Shown in pieces: positions 1 through 5,362 of a stretch of DNA of 5,362 nt. The notes under the pieces were generated by a model that saw only the letters and a program-made list of their open reading frames with translations, searched no databases and had not been told where the DNA came from. Every line of letters begins with the position of its first letter. The stretch's first letter is position 1. The stretch is from Nitrospinae bacterium CG22_combo_CG10-13_8_21_14_all_47_10. Lineage in GTDB: Bacteria; Nitrospinota; Nitrospinia; Nitrospinales; VA-1. Both the position numbers and the translations under genes were made by a program. Location: positions 1,676 to 7,037 of the forward strand of contig PCTK01000172.1 in assembly GCA_002786505.1 (NCBI GenBank), read 5' to 3'.

Positions 1-325
1 GCATGCCTTTCTGGATGTGTTCCAGAGCCTCTCTGGGCAGTTGCGATTGTTGTGGCACCGACATGGATGTGGCTGTTTTAATCAGGGTTCCTGTATCGAG
101 ATCGCTGGGGAGAGTGAACTCAGGGTCCTTTTTTTCCGGTTCTTTCTTTTCCGGTGTTGCTTTAGCCTCCTGAATTTTCTTGTAGGGTTCCAGGTTACTT
201 TCGGGGGCGGAATAATTCATTAAAGCCCAAAGTCCAGCGGCTAATACGCCCACCCAGAATAATGTCAGAAAGGAACGTTTCAGGGGACTAGCGGGGGACT
301 CATTTTTTTTGTTTTTGGAATGCAT
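1..325 (-). CDS. Membrane-anchored protein of unknown function, N-terminal part only
   Basis: An open frame runs leftward from an ATG (complement of 323-325) to the window edge: 108 codons without a stop, with the 3' end missing. The first 16 residues are polar and basic (many Lys, Asn, Ser). One hydrophobic segment follows at about residues 18-38 (FLTLFWVGVLAAGLWALMNY), then a Pro/Lys/Glu-rich linker at about 40-70. The layout suggests an inner-membrane anchor, with the N-terminus in the cytoplasm and the rest outside. A GGA eight bases upstream of the ATG could be a weak ribosome binding site. The last visible residues (LPREALEHIQKGM) look helical and could begin a folded domain, but nothing identifies a family. 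It is transcribed divergently from the deaminase gene. A + strand frame over the same bases is less convincing because it lacks this coherent protein layout. Confidence 0.7.
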   Translation of the reverse strand, partial: MHSKNKKNESPASPLKRSFLTLFWVGVLAAGLWALMNYSAPESNLEPYKKIQEAKATPEKKEPEKKDPEFTLPSDLDTGTLIKTATSMSVPQQSQLPREALEHIQKGM

Positions 326-577
326 AGTTTTTTCCGGAACCTTGTTTGCCTGTTTGTTAATAAGACCGACCGTATAAAGATCACCTGAAAACGGTTTTTA
401 TTCCTTTGATTCAGAATAATCAGGTTGAATTATTTTGAGTAATACGATTAAATCATAGCCTCAAACTACCTGTCAACCGGGTGGCCCATCGAAAAGGCGA
501 CAAAGCGCAGTTTCTTTGCTAAAAATAGTTTTTTGGGCAGGTTTTCCTCAGTACATTAAAACCTTGAGTGTTTATTA
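326..577. other. Divergent intergenic region, AT-rich
   Basis: These 252 bases separate two divergent starts, so they should hold promoters in both directions. I see no convincing coding frame or RNA gene. The section 400-460 is markedly AT-rich and contains small dyads, such as AATAAT (415-420) facing ATTATT (429-434). These are weak and could be chance in AT-rich DNA. I found no good sigma-70-like pair for the leftward gene. One weak candidate for the rightward gene is listed separately. Confidence 0.6.
425..453 (+). promoter_or_regulatory. Weak candidate sigma-70 promoter for the dCTP deaminase gene
   Basis: TTGAAT (425-430) and TTAAAT (448-453) are separated by 17 bases. Each box matches the sigma-70 consensus at four of six positions. 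It would leave a leader of about 120 bases before the ATG at 578. In DNA this AT-rich such a match can arise by chance, so this is only a candidate. Confidence 0.25.
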
Positions 578-1759
578 ATGAACCCCGGCGTAGAAGATAA
601 AATATTGGAAACGGACCTGATGGCCTATTTAAAGGGGAAGTCGGGATATCTCCCCTGCCAGTTGATTGAGCAGGTGCATCGCCAGGGAATGATCCATTCC
701 AAAGAGCCGATTGAGGCCTCCCAGATTCAGCCCGTGAGCATGGATTTGCGGCTCGGACCCAAGGCTTACCGAATTCAATGCAGTTTCCTGCCGGAAAATG
801 AACCGGTAGAAACGAAACTCAAGGAGGTCACCCTTTACGATTTCGATATTACAAACGGCGGGATATTGGAGAAAAATGCCATTTATCTGATTCCCCTGAT
901 GGAAGAGTTGTCGCTATCACCATCCCTATATGGGCTGGCAAATCCAAAAAGTTCGACCGGCAGGCTGGATATGTTCACCCGGGTCATTGTGGATAGGGGG
1001 CACCGGTTTGATGAGATACCGCTTGGGTACCGGGGTAAATTGTATCTGGAAATCATTTCCCGCTCTTTTCCGGTCAAGGTCCATGCGGGGTTGTCTCTCA
1101 ACCAGCTACGGCTTACGCATGTCACATCGCAAAGCCTGGATAAAAAGAAGTTGGTGCTCAAGTATAAGAAAAACCCAATCTTATTTGACCGAAATGGATG
1201 GGCCATTCCGGTTGATGAGGTGAAAGTGGAGGAAGGGATTTATGTCAGCGTGGATGTGGCCGGGGACCAGCCGGAATCAATCATCGCTTACAAAGCCAAG
1301 ACCAACTCAACGGTTATTGATCTATCCAAAATCAAACATTACCGGGCGGATGAGTTCTGGGAGCCGATTCACAAAAATAAAAAGAACAGGTTGATTCTGG
1401 AGCCTGAAAGTTTCTATATAATGATGTCGAAGGAAAGAGTGTGCATCTGGCCCGACTGGCTGGCGGAAATGGTTGCTTATGAACCCAATAGCGGGGAGTT
1501 GCGCACACACTACGCGGGTTTTTTTGATTCCGGGTTCGGTTGGAACGGTACCGATGAACTCATGAATCAGGGCACCCGGGCAGTGATGGAAGTGCGGCCT
1601 CATGATGTCCCTTTCATGGTAGAAGACGGTCAGACCTTTTGTCGCCTGAAGTTTGAAAAAGTGGTGGAACGGCCGGAAAAACTGTATGGTCTGTCCTTGA
1701 ACTCCAATTACCATTCACAAGGTTTGGCGTTAAGCAAATACTTTGACCCCGACCACTAA
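578..1759 (+). CDS. dcd: dCTP deaminase, long two-domain bacterial form
   Basis: This enzyme converts dCTP to dUTP and ammonia in the cytoplasm and so feeds dTMP synthesis through dUTPase. At 393 residues it is about twice the length of the E. coli enzyme. It fits the long bacterial family (Pfam DCD_N type), which contains two dUTPase-fold units. An early motif, IQPVSMDLRLG (50-60), matches the usual dCTP deaminase N-terminal motif. The first unit carries NPKSSTGRLD (122-131), which resembles the Ser/Arg active-site motif of classical enzymes, and YRGKLYLEIISR (151-162) with a candidate Glu158. The second unit carries HYAGFFDSGFG (311-321) and TRAVMEVRPHDVPF (333-346) with Glu338. The tail YGLSLNSNYHSQGLALSKYF (370-389) matches the C-terminal signature of the family. 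The chosen ATG has only a weak GAG upstream. Met15 is an alternative, but the first start is reasonable. scpB follows 85 bases later. Confidence 0.9.
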   Translation: MNPGVEDKILETDLMAYLKGKSGYLPCQLIEQVHRQGMIHSKEPIEASQIQPVSMDLRLGPKAYRIQCSFLPENEPVETKLKEVTLYDFDITNGGILEKNAIYLIPLMEELSLSPSLYGLANPKSSTGRLDMFTRVIVDRGHRFDEIPLGYRGKLYLEIISRSFPVKVHAGLSLNQLRLTHVTSQSLDKKKLVLKYKKNPILFDRNGWAIPVDEVKVEEGIYVSVDVAGDQPESIIAYKAKTNSTVIDLSKIKHYRADEFWEPIHKNKKNRLILEPESFYIMMSKERVCIWPDWLAEMVAYEPNSGELRTHYAGFFDSGFGWNGTDELMNQGTRAVMEVRPHDVPFMVEDGQTFCRLKFEKVVERPEKLYGLSLNSNYHSQGLALSKYFDPDH

Positions 1760-1764
1760 CCGGC

Positions 1765-1812
1765 AAGCCGTGACAATGGTTGTTGAGGGCGAACAATGGA
1801 TTGTCTCGGCTT
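1765..1812 (+). repeat. Long imperfect hairpin between dcd and scpB
   Basis: The arms are AAGCCG (1765-1770) with CGGCTT (1807-1812), then a T/T mismatch, GACAAT (1772-1777) with ATTGTC (1800-1805), a small internal loop, and TTGTT (1780-1784) with AACAA (1792-1796) around a seven-base loop. This gives 17 pairs. No T-run follows (the next bases are AATGACCCG), so it is not a standard intrinsic terminator. It could be an mRNA stability or processing element, or an attenuator, between the two genes. A 12-codon frame (1776-1814, MVVEGEQWIVSA) lies across it. I do not call that frame a gene. Confidence 0.6.
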
Positions 1813-1844
1813 AATGACCCGAGCCCAGGTAAATAAGACAAGTT

Positions 1845-2471
1845 ATGGAACGTGAAGAATTAAAATCGATTGTAGAGAATATTCTCTTGGCGGCCGACCA
1901 GCCGATCAATGCCGGTGAGCTGTGCAAAATTTTTCTGGATGGAACCGATAAAGACCAGTTGCAATCCATTCTTGACGAATTGGTGGAAGAGTATAGCTCA
2001 CGTAATCTGCAGATCACGGAAGTGGCGGAGGGTTACCAGCTTTGCACCCGGCATGAATATAATGACTATATCCGCAAGTTCCTGAAGCTCGACCGTTCTA
2101 CTCGGCTGTCTCAGCCCAGTCTGGACACCTTGTCGATCATTGCCTACAAGCAACCGCTCACCCGCCAGGAGGTGGATGATATCCGGGGGGTGGACTCAAG
2201 CGGGGTGATCAAGACCCTTTTGGAAAAAAAGGTGATTGGTCCCGCTGGCCGGAAAAAAGTTCCAGGCCGACCTATTATGTACAGGACGACTCAAAAATTC
2301 CTGGAGTATTTTGGTTTGAAGGACTTGAGCGATTTACCCACTTTGGAAGATTTGAGGGAAGAGTTGGAAGGGGAAGACCCCCCAGTTCAAACTCAAATCG
2401 AATTCTTGGCTTCAGAGGCCTCGACCAGTGAGGCCGACCCTGTCACCGAAAGCGGTGAAGATCCCCTATAG
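1845..2471 (+). CDS. scpB: Segregation and condensation protein B
   Basis: ScpB is the kite-type subunit of the bacterial SMC-ScpAB condensin. It binds the kleisin ScpA as a dimer and helps compact and segregate chromosomes. The protein has 208 residues, about the usual length. It shows two winged-helix units: about 1-80 (MEREELKSIVENILLAADQP opens the first) and about 88-160. Family motifs are clear: ITEVAEGYQLCTRHEY (57-72), LDTLSIIAYKQPLTRQEVD (93-111), IRGVDSSGVIKTLLEKK (113-129), GRKKVPGRPIMYRTT (135-149) and FGLKDLSDLPTL (156-167). The tail from about 170 is acidic and probably disordered. The ribosome binding site is poor: an AGG lies 15 bases upstream of the ATG. scpA, the normal neighbour, is not directly upstream; the dCTP deaminase gene is. 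The next gene, an rluB type, is a common scpB partner. Confidence 0.95.
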   Translation: MEREELKSIVENILLAADQPINAGELCKIFLDGTDKDQLQSILDELVEEYSSRNLQITEVAEGYQLCTRHEYNDYIRKFLKLDRSTRLSQPSLDTLSIIAYKQPLTRQEVDDIRGVDSSGVIKTLLEKKVIGPAGRKKVPGRPIMYRTTQKFLEYFGLKDLSDLPTLEDLREELEGEDPPVQTQIEFLASEASTSEADPVTESGEDPL

Positions 2472-2477
2472 TACCCT

Positions 2478-2493
2478 TTATGCCCGGGCATAA
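2478..2493. repeat. Perfect 16-base palindrome after scpB
   Basis: TTATGCCC meets its exact complement GGGCATAA with no spacer, starting six bases after the scpB stop. As RNA it could fold into a short stem (six pairs around a CCGG loop, extendable by a U-G and a C-G pair). The following bases, GACTCGTTGCG, hold no T-run, so a classical terminator is unlikely. A dimeric protein site or a 3'-end stabilising hairpin are alternatives. Confidence 0.55.
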
Positions 2494-2517
2494 GGACTCG
2501 TTGCGTCGAGAAAACGT

Positions 2518-2544
2518 TTGCCTGTAATTTACAGGCATTATAAT
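2518..2544 (+). promoter_or_regulatory. Candidate sigma-70 promoter for the rluB operon
   Basis: TATAAT (2539-2544) is a perfect -10 box. Upstream lies TTGCCT (2518-2523, four of six matches, 15-base spacer) or TTTGCC (2517-2522, three of six, 16-base spacer), so the -35 box is weak and slightly close. Transcription would begin near 2551, giving a leader of about 20 bases before the rluB ATG. The palindrome 2519-2537 fills the spacer, which is a classic operator position. Confidence 0.5.
2519..2537. promoter_or_regulatory. Perfect 19-base palindrome: possible operator or terminator stem
   Basis: TGCCTGTAA and TTACAGGCA are exact inverted repeats around a single T. On DNA this is the size and symmetry of a dimeric repressor site, and it lies directly against the TATAAT box. 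On RNA it could form an eight-pair stem with a three-base loop, followed by TTATAATT. A weak intrinsic terminator for scpB is therefore the main alternative reading. The dyad itself is certain; its role is inferred. Confidence 0.55.
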
Positions 2545-2570
2545 TCCCTAATCAAATTTGTTGGTTACTT

Positions 2571-3335
2571 ATGAAAATTCGTTTACAAAAAATAATTGCC
2601 GATGCTGGGCTGGCTTCTCGCCGTGAAGGTGAAAGATGGATTGAGTCCGGAAAGGTTCAGGTGAACGGCCAGGTTGTTACACAGTTGGGTTCTTTGGCCG
2701 ACCCGGCCAAGGATGAGATCAAGGTACAGGGGAAACGGATACCCCGCCGACAGGAGTCGGCCTATGTCCTTCTTAACAAACCCACCGAGTGCCTGACCAC
2801 CATGAATGTTGACAAGCGGGGGAGAACAACTGTCATGGAATATGTCCGGGTTGTGGAAAGCCGGGTTTTTCCCGTTGGCAGGCTGGATTATAATACCCAG
2901 GGGGTATTGCTGTTTACCAATGATGGGCTTCTGGCCAAGAAACTGCTGGATCCCCGTTATGCGGTAGAGCGTACTTATAAAGTCAAAGTTTCAGGAGTGC
3001 CCAATGAAAAAGCCTTGAAACGGCTGGAGCGTGGAGTGCACCTTGAGGAGGGCAAGTTCAAGCCTATAAAGGCCACAGTGCAAAGGATCAGCGGCAAAAA
3101 CTGTTTCCTGATTTTGACCCTGGTAGAAGGCAAAAACCGCCATATCAAAAAAGTATGTGAGCATATTGGTCACCCGGTTATCAAACTCCAGCGCACCCAT
3201 TTTGCCGGGCTGACCTTGACAGGACTTCCGCTGGGGGCCTGCCGGTTTCTCAGCGCCAAGGAAATCAAATCGTTGAAAAAACTTGTCATGAATGATCCGA
3301 AACCGATAAAGGCACGGCCAAAGAAGCGAACATGA
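2571..3335 (+). CDS. rluB: 23S rRNA pseudouridine synthase, RsuA/RluB family
   Basis: The enzyme isomerises a uridine in rRNA to pseudouridine. RluB members act on helix 90-92 of 23S rRNA near the peptidyl transferase centre. The protein has 254 residues. An S4 RNA-binding domain starts at once (RLQKIIADAGLASRREGERW, 4-23; VNGQVV, 31-36) and extends to about 55. The catalytic domain includes VLLNKPTECLTT (66-77) and GRLDYNTQGVLLFTNDG (103-119), where Asp106 is the expected catalytic aspartate. The late motif EGKNRHIKKVCEHIGHPVIK (186-205) follows. The C-terminus is very basic (KPIKARPKKRT). I see no Shine-Dalgarno sequence before this ATG, but the S4 domain begins exactly here and supports the start. 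The symbol rests on family and on position after scpB; RsuA, RluE or RluF specificity cannot be excluded from sequence alone. Its stop overlaps the next start in ATGA. Confidence 0.85.
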   Translation: MKIRLQKIIADAGLASRREGERWIESGKVQVNGQVVTQLGSLADPAKDEIKVQGKRIPRRQESAYVLLNKPTECLTTMNVDKRGRTTVMEYVRVVESRVFPVGRLDYNTQGVLLFTNDGLLAKKLLDPRYAVERTYKVKVSGVPNEKALKRLERGVHLEEGKFKPIKATVQRISGKNCFLILTLVEGKNRHIKKVCEHIGHPVIKLQRTHFAGLTLTGLPLGACRFLSAKEIKSLKKLVMNDPKPIKARPKKRT

Positions 3336-4312
3336 ATAGGACTTCATGGCGGCATTCTCCGCTTCTCATGACAGGTATCTGGCTCTTGAGCGCAGGCGGA
3401 TTTTTTAACGCTGAAGTGTTTGCGCAACAAAAGATGGGGGATGTTTATGTGGGTTCCGCAACGGTTCAGGCGGAAGGAGAGGACTATGTGGTCGCCCGGG
3501 AAAAAGCCGTGAGCCAGGCTATGAAAAATGGCCTGGAAGGAGCGTTGAAAGAAATGCTGGGGGATAAGGAGTTTGAAGCCAGCCAGAGAGACCTCAGGCA
3601 GATTTTGCGGCGTTCTTCCCAGTATGTAAAAAGCTACCGCTTTTTGGAAGCCTATGATGATCTGAGTAGCAGGACCAGTGAAGTAAAATTGGAAATGCGT
3701 TTTTTTGCCTCTGCGGTGAGCCAGGCCCTGGCGGGGCTGGGGGTGATTGCCGGTCCGGTTAGTGAAAATAAGGTGGTGGTACTGATAAAAGAAAAAAGTT
3801 TTACTTCCGCTCCGGTTGGTTCTTTTTGGGATGCCTTTCCGATTTCAGAGACCCAGCTTGCTAAAAACCTGATGGAGGAAGGAATAGAAGTGATAGGCCG
3901 GGAGCAACTGCGCGAAACAATATCTGAAGCAACTGTCCTCAACGCTATCAAGGGTGATCTTGGTTCCGCGCGGAGCATAGGGGTTATAACGGGGGCTGAT
4001 ATCGTTATCGTGGGCACTGCCGTATCCAGTCAGCGTGGAAAAACCGGGAAAGAGGATATCAAAACCGTTCAGGCCAACATCAATGTTAAAGTGGTTTCAA
4101 CTTTGGAGGCTTCCTTGATTGCGGCCAAGACAGAATTCTCCACGATCGAGCATGAACAGGCTTTGCAGGCGGAACTGGAAGCTTTTGATACGGCAAGCAA
4201 AAAGCTTGCGGATTTTATTATCCCTTCGCTTCACCGCTATAGGGAAAAGGGAGTCGAGGCGCCGGTCAGGAAGGCCCCTGAAGCTCCACCGTTATCCATG
4301 TCGGATATGTAA
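3332..4312 (+). CDS. Secreted protein with FlgT-N-like and CsgG/TolB-N-like regions, function unknown
   Basis: The protein has 326 residues. A signal peptide is visible: basic start (NRTSWRH), hydrophobic core about 10-25, likely cleavage after VFA (29-31). It has no cysteine, so it is not a lipoprotein and is probably periplasmic. Region 36-135 starts with VYVGSATVQAEGEDYVVARE (38-57), continues with an Ala-rich helix, and ends in alternating strands (SEVKLEMRFFASAVSQAL). This resembles the N-terminal domain of the flagellar assembly protein FlgT. Region 146-300 has VVVLIKEKS, an amphipathic helix, IGREQLRE (188-195) and GADIVIVGTA (221-230), a pattern seen in CsgG, LPP20 and TolB N-terminal-like folds. 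The Pro-rich tail (307-326) is probably disordered. Its start overlaps the rluB stop and the next gene begins two bases after its stop, so all three are likely translated from one message. The fold assignment is by pattern only, and no specific function is claimed. Confidence 0.7.
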   Translation: MNRTSWRHSPLLMTGIWLLSAGGFFNAEVFAQQKMGDVYVGSATVQAEGEDYVVAREKAVSQAMKNGLEGALKEMLGDKEFEASQRDLRQILRRSSQYVKSYRFLEAYDDLSSRTSEVKLEMRFFASAVSQALAGLGVIAGPVSENKVVVLIKEKSFTSAPVGSFWDAFPISETQLAKNLMEEGIEVIGREQLRETISEATVLNAIKGDLGSARSIGVITGADIVIVGTAVSSQRGKTGKEDIKTVQANINVKVVSTLEASLIAAKTEFSTIEHEQALQAELEAFDTASKKLADFIIPSLHRYREKGVEAPVRKAPEAPPLSMSDM

Positions 4313-4314
4313 TT

Positions 4315-5362
4315 ATGAATCAGGAAAAAGATAAAAACCTGTTATTAATTTCCTTTTTGCTGGTTATGGCGGTCTGCATTGTGCTTTATTTTTCCCGCCG
4401 GGTGGTGGCCCCGTTTTTTATTGCATTTGCGCTGGCTTATCTGATGGACCCCCTGGTAGACAGGTTGACTTCTTTTAAATTTTCAAGAACCCTGTCTGTT
4501 TTGATTTTACTGCTGGCTTTTTTCTTCCTGGCACTGGGTTCCGTGGTTTTGCTGATCCCGATTTTCAGCATGCAGGCAGAAAGTCTCGCAAAAAACATTC
4601 CCGCCTATATCGGAATCTTTCAGGAGTGGTTCCGTCCGGTACTGGATCTGATCAAGGGAATAGACCCCGAAAGAGTTGAGGAGTTTGTCAACGAAGGCCT
4701 GTCACGTTTTGGGGAACTGCCGATGAAAGTTCTGCAGTTTTCCAGCAAACTTGTCTGGGGCTCAGTTTCCAATCTGTTCAATATTGTTTTGATGTTTGCC
4801 AATCTGGTGATCATTCCTGTCGTGATGTTTTATTTGCTTCGTGATTTTGATTCGATCAACGAAAAATTATTAAGACTGGCGCCGCCTCGGTTTCAGGAAA
4901 AAACCAAAAACCTTTTTCTGGAGGTTGATCAGGTTCTCTCAAGTTTTGTACGCGGACAGTTGGTGGTTGCCGGCCTCATGGGAGTCATGTATTCGATTGG
5001 TTTGTTTTTGTGTGACACTCCGATGAGTTTGTCGCTTGGGATGATGGCGGGGCTGGTAAACCTGGTTCCTTATCTGGGACTGGTTTTGGGTTTTGTGCCC
5101 TCAGCACTTTTGACTTATATGCATACTCAGGAGTGGTTGCCGGTCCTGGCCGTTGCGGGTGTATTTGGCTTTGTCCAGGCCATGGAAGGCATGTTCATCA
5201 CACCTCGAGTGGTGGGCGATAACATCGGGCTCCACCCGGTAGCCGTCATCCTTGCCGTTTTGTTGGGCGGGGAACTGTTTGGAATTGTGGGTATGATACT
5301 GGGTGTTCCCGGAGTGGCTGTTCTCAATGTCCTCATGTCGCGGGGTATCATGCACTATAAAG
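4315..5362 (+). CDS. AI-2E/PerM family membrane protein, missing only its C-terminal end
   Basis: An open frame of 349 codons from ATG 4315 reaches the right edge. Family members are usually about 340-380 residues, so little is missing. Hydrophobic segments lie at about 8-26, 30-45, 58-83, 150-176, 212-233, 240-268, 274-290 and 305-345, with a soluble stretch at about 85-148. This is the usual topology of the family (Pfam AI-2E_transport, formerly DUF20). Signature stretches are FVRGQL (211-216), LVNLVPYLGLVLGFVPSAL (247-265), TPRVVGDNIGLHPVAVILAV (296-315) and GGELFGIVGMILGVPG (318-333). Members include the E. coli autoinducer-2 exporter TqsA and several transporters, including sodium/proton antiporters. 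The substrate cannot be read from sequence. The ribosome binding site is weak and overlaps the end of the preceding gene, so translational coupling is likely. Confidence 0.9.
   Translation, partial: MNQEKDKNLLLISFLLVMAVCIVLYFSRRVVAPFFIAFALAYLMDPLVDRLTSFKFSRTLSVLILLLAFFFLALGSVVLLIPIFSMQAESLAKNIPAYIGIFQEWFRPVLDLIKGIDPERVEEFVNEGLSRFGELPMKVLQFSSKLVWGSVSNLFNIVLMFANLVIIPVVMFYLLRDFDSINEKLLRLAPPRFQEKTKNLFLEVDQVLSSFVRGQLVVAGLMGVMYSIGLFLCDTPMSLSLGMMAGLVNLVPYLGLVLGFVPSALLTYMHTQEWLPVLAVAGVFGFVQAMEGMFITPRVVGDNIGLHPVAVILAVLLGGELFGIVGMILGVPGVAVLNVLMSRGIMHYK

Noticed and set aside
17..223. A + strand frame of 68 codons at the left edge
   Set aside because: It lies opposite the membrane-protein frame, is rich in Phe/Cys with no coherent layout, and has no supporting start context.
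883..1206. Antisense frame within the dCTP deaminase gene
   Set aside because: The + strand frame carries clear family motifs throughout; this is an overlap artefact.
1776..1814. A 12-codon frame (MVVEGEQWIVSA) between dcd and scpB
   Set aside because: It has no ribosome binding site and coincides with the hairpin, so it is not called as a gene; it is kept only as part of the hairpin finding.
2519..2545. Firm call of an intrinsic terminator after scpB
   Set aside because: The stem is good, but the following TTATAATT is not a clean T-run and includes a perfect -10 box, so a promoter/operator reading is at least as likely.
5101..5355. Two antisense frames near the right edge
   Set aside because: They are shadows of the AI-2E family gene, whose signature motifs are on the + strand in this stretch.
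1..5362. Mobile element, CRISPR array, tRNA, rRNA or defence island
   Set aside because: No transposase or integrase motif, spaced repeats, tRNA-like cloverleaf or horizontally acquired-looking block was seen; the genes are housekeeping or envelope types.

Overview
The window holds six protein genes: five complete or nearly complete on the + strand, and the start of one on the - strand at the left edge. Base composition is moderate (about half G+C by eye). A periplasmic signal-peptide protein of a fold linked to diderm envelopes points to a Gram-negative bacterium. The long two-domain dCTP deaminase is best known to me from Alphaproteobacteria, but it occurs more widely. Gene order and composition would also suit a deltaproteobacterium-like or Nitrospinota-like lineage. 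I cannot fix the taxon from the sequence.

Layout. Positions 1-325 (-) encode the N-terminal part of a single-pass membrane protein of unknown function. A divergent, AT-rich intergenic region (326-577) follows. Then come a long-form dCTP deaminase (578-1759), a gap with an elaborate hairpin (1765-1812), scpB (1845-2471), a 99-base gap with two perfect palindromes and a good -10 box, and an RsuA/RluB-family pseudouridine synthase (2571-3335). The synthase overlaps by four bases a secreted protein with a FlgT-N/CsgG-like architecture (3332-4312). Two bases later an AI-2E/PerM-family membrane protein begins (4315) and runs off the right edge.

How the genes fit together. The + strand genes form two likely transcription blocks: dcd-scpB, and rluB-secreted protein-AI-2E protein. 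The second block appears to have its own promoter just upstream of rluB. The scpB-rluB pairing is a common bacterial arrangement; the usual partner scpA is not directly upstream here. The products are mostly housekeeping: pyrimidine deoxynucleotide supply, chromosome segregation and 23S rRNA modification. Two envelope proteins of unknown role are attached to the second block.

I find no mobile element, CRISPR array, tRNA, rRNA or clear new defence system. The points most worth a second look are the intergenic dyads, the internally duplicated deaminase and the uncharacterised secreted protein in the rluB operon.
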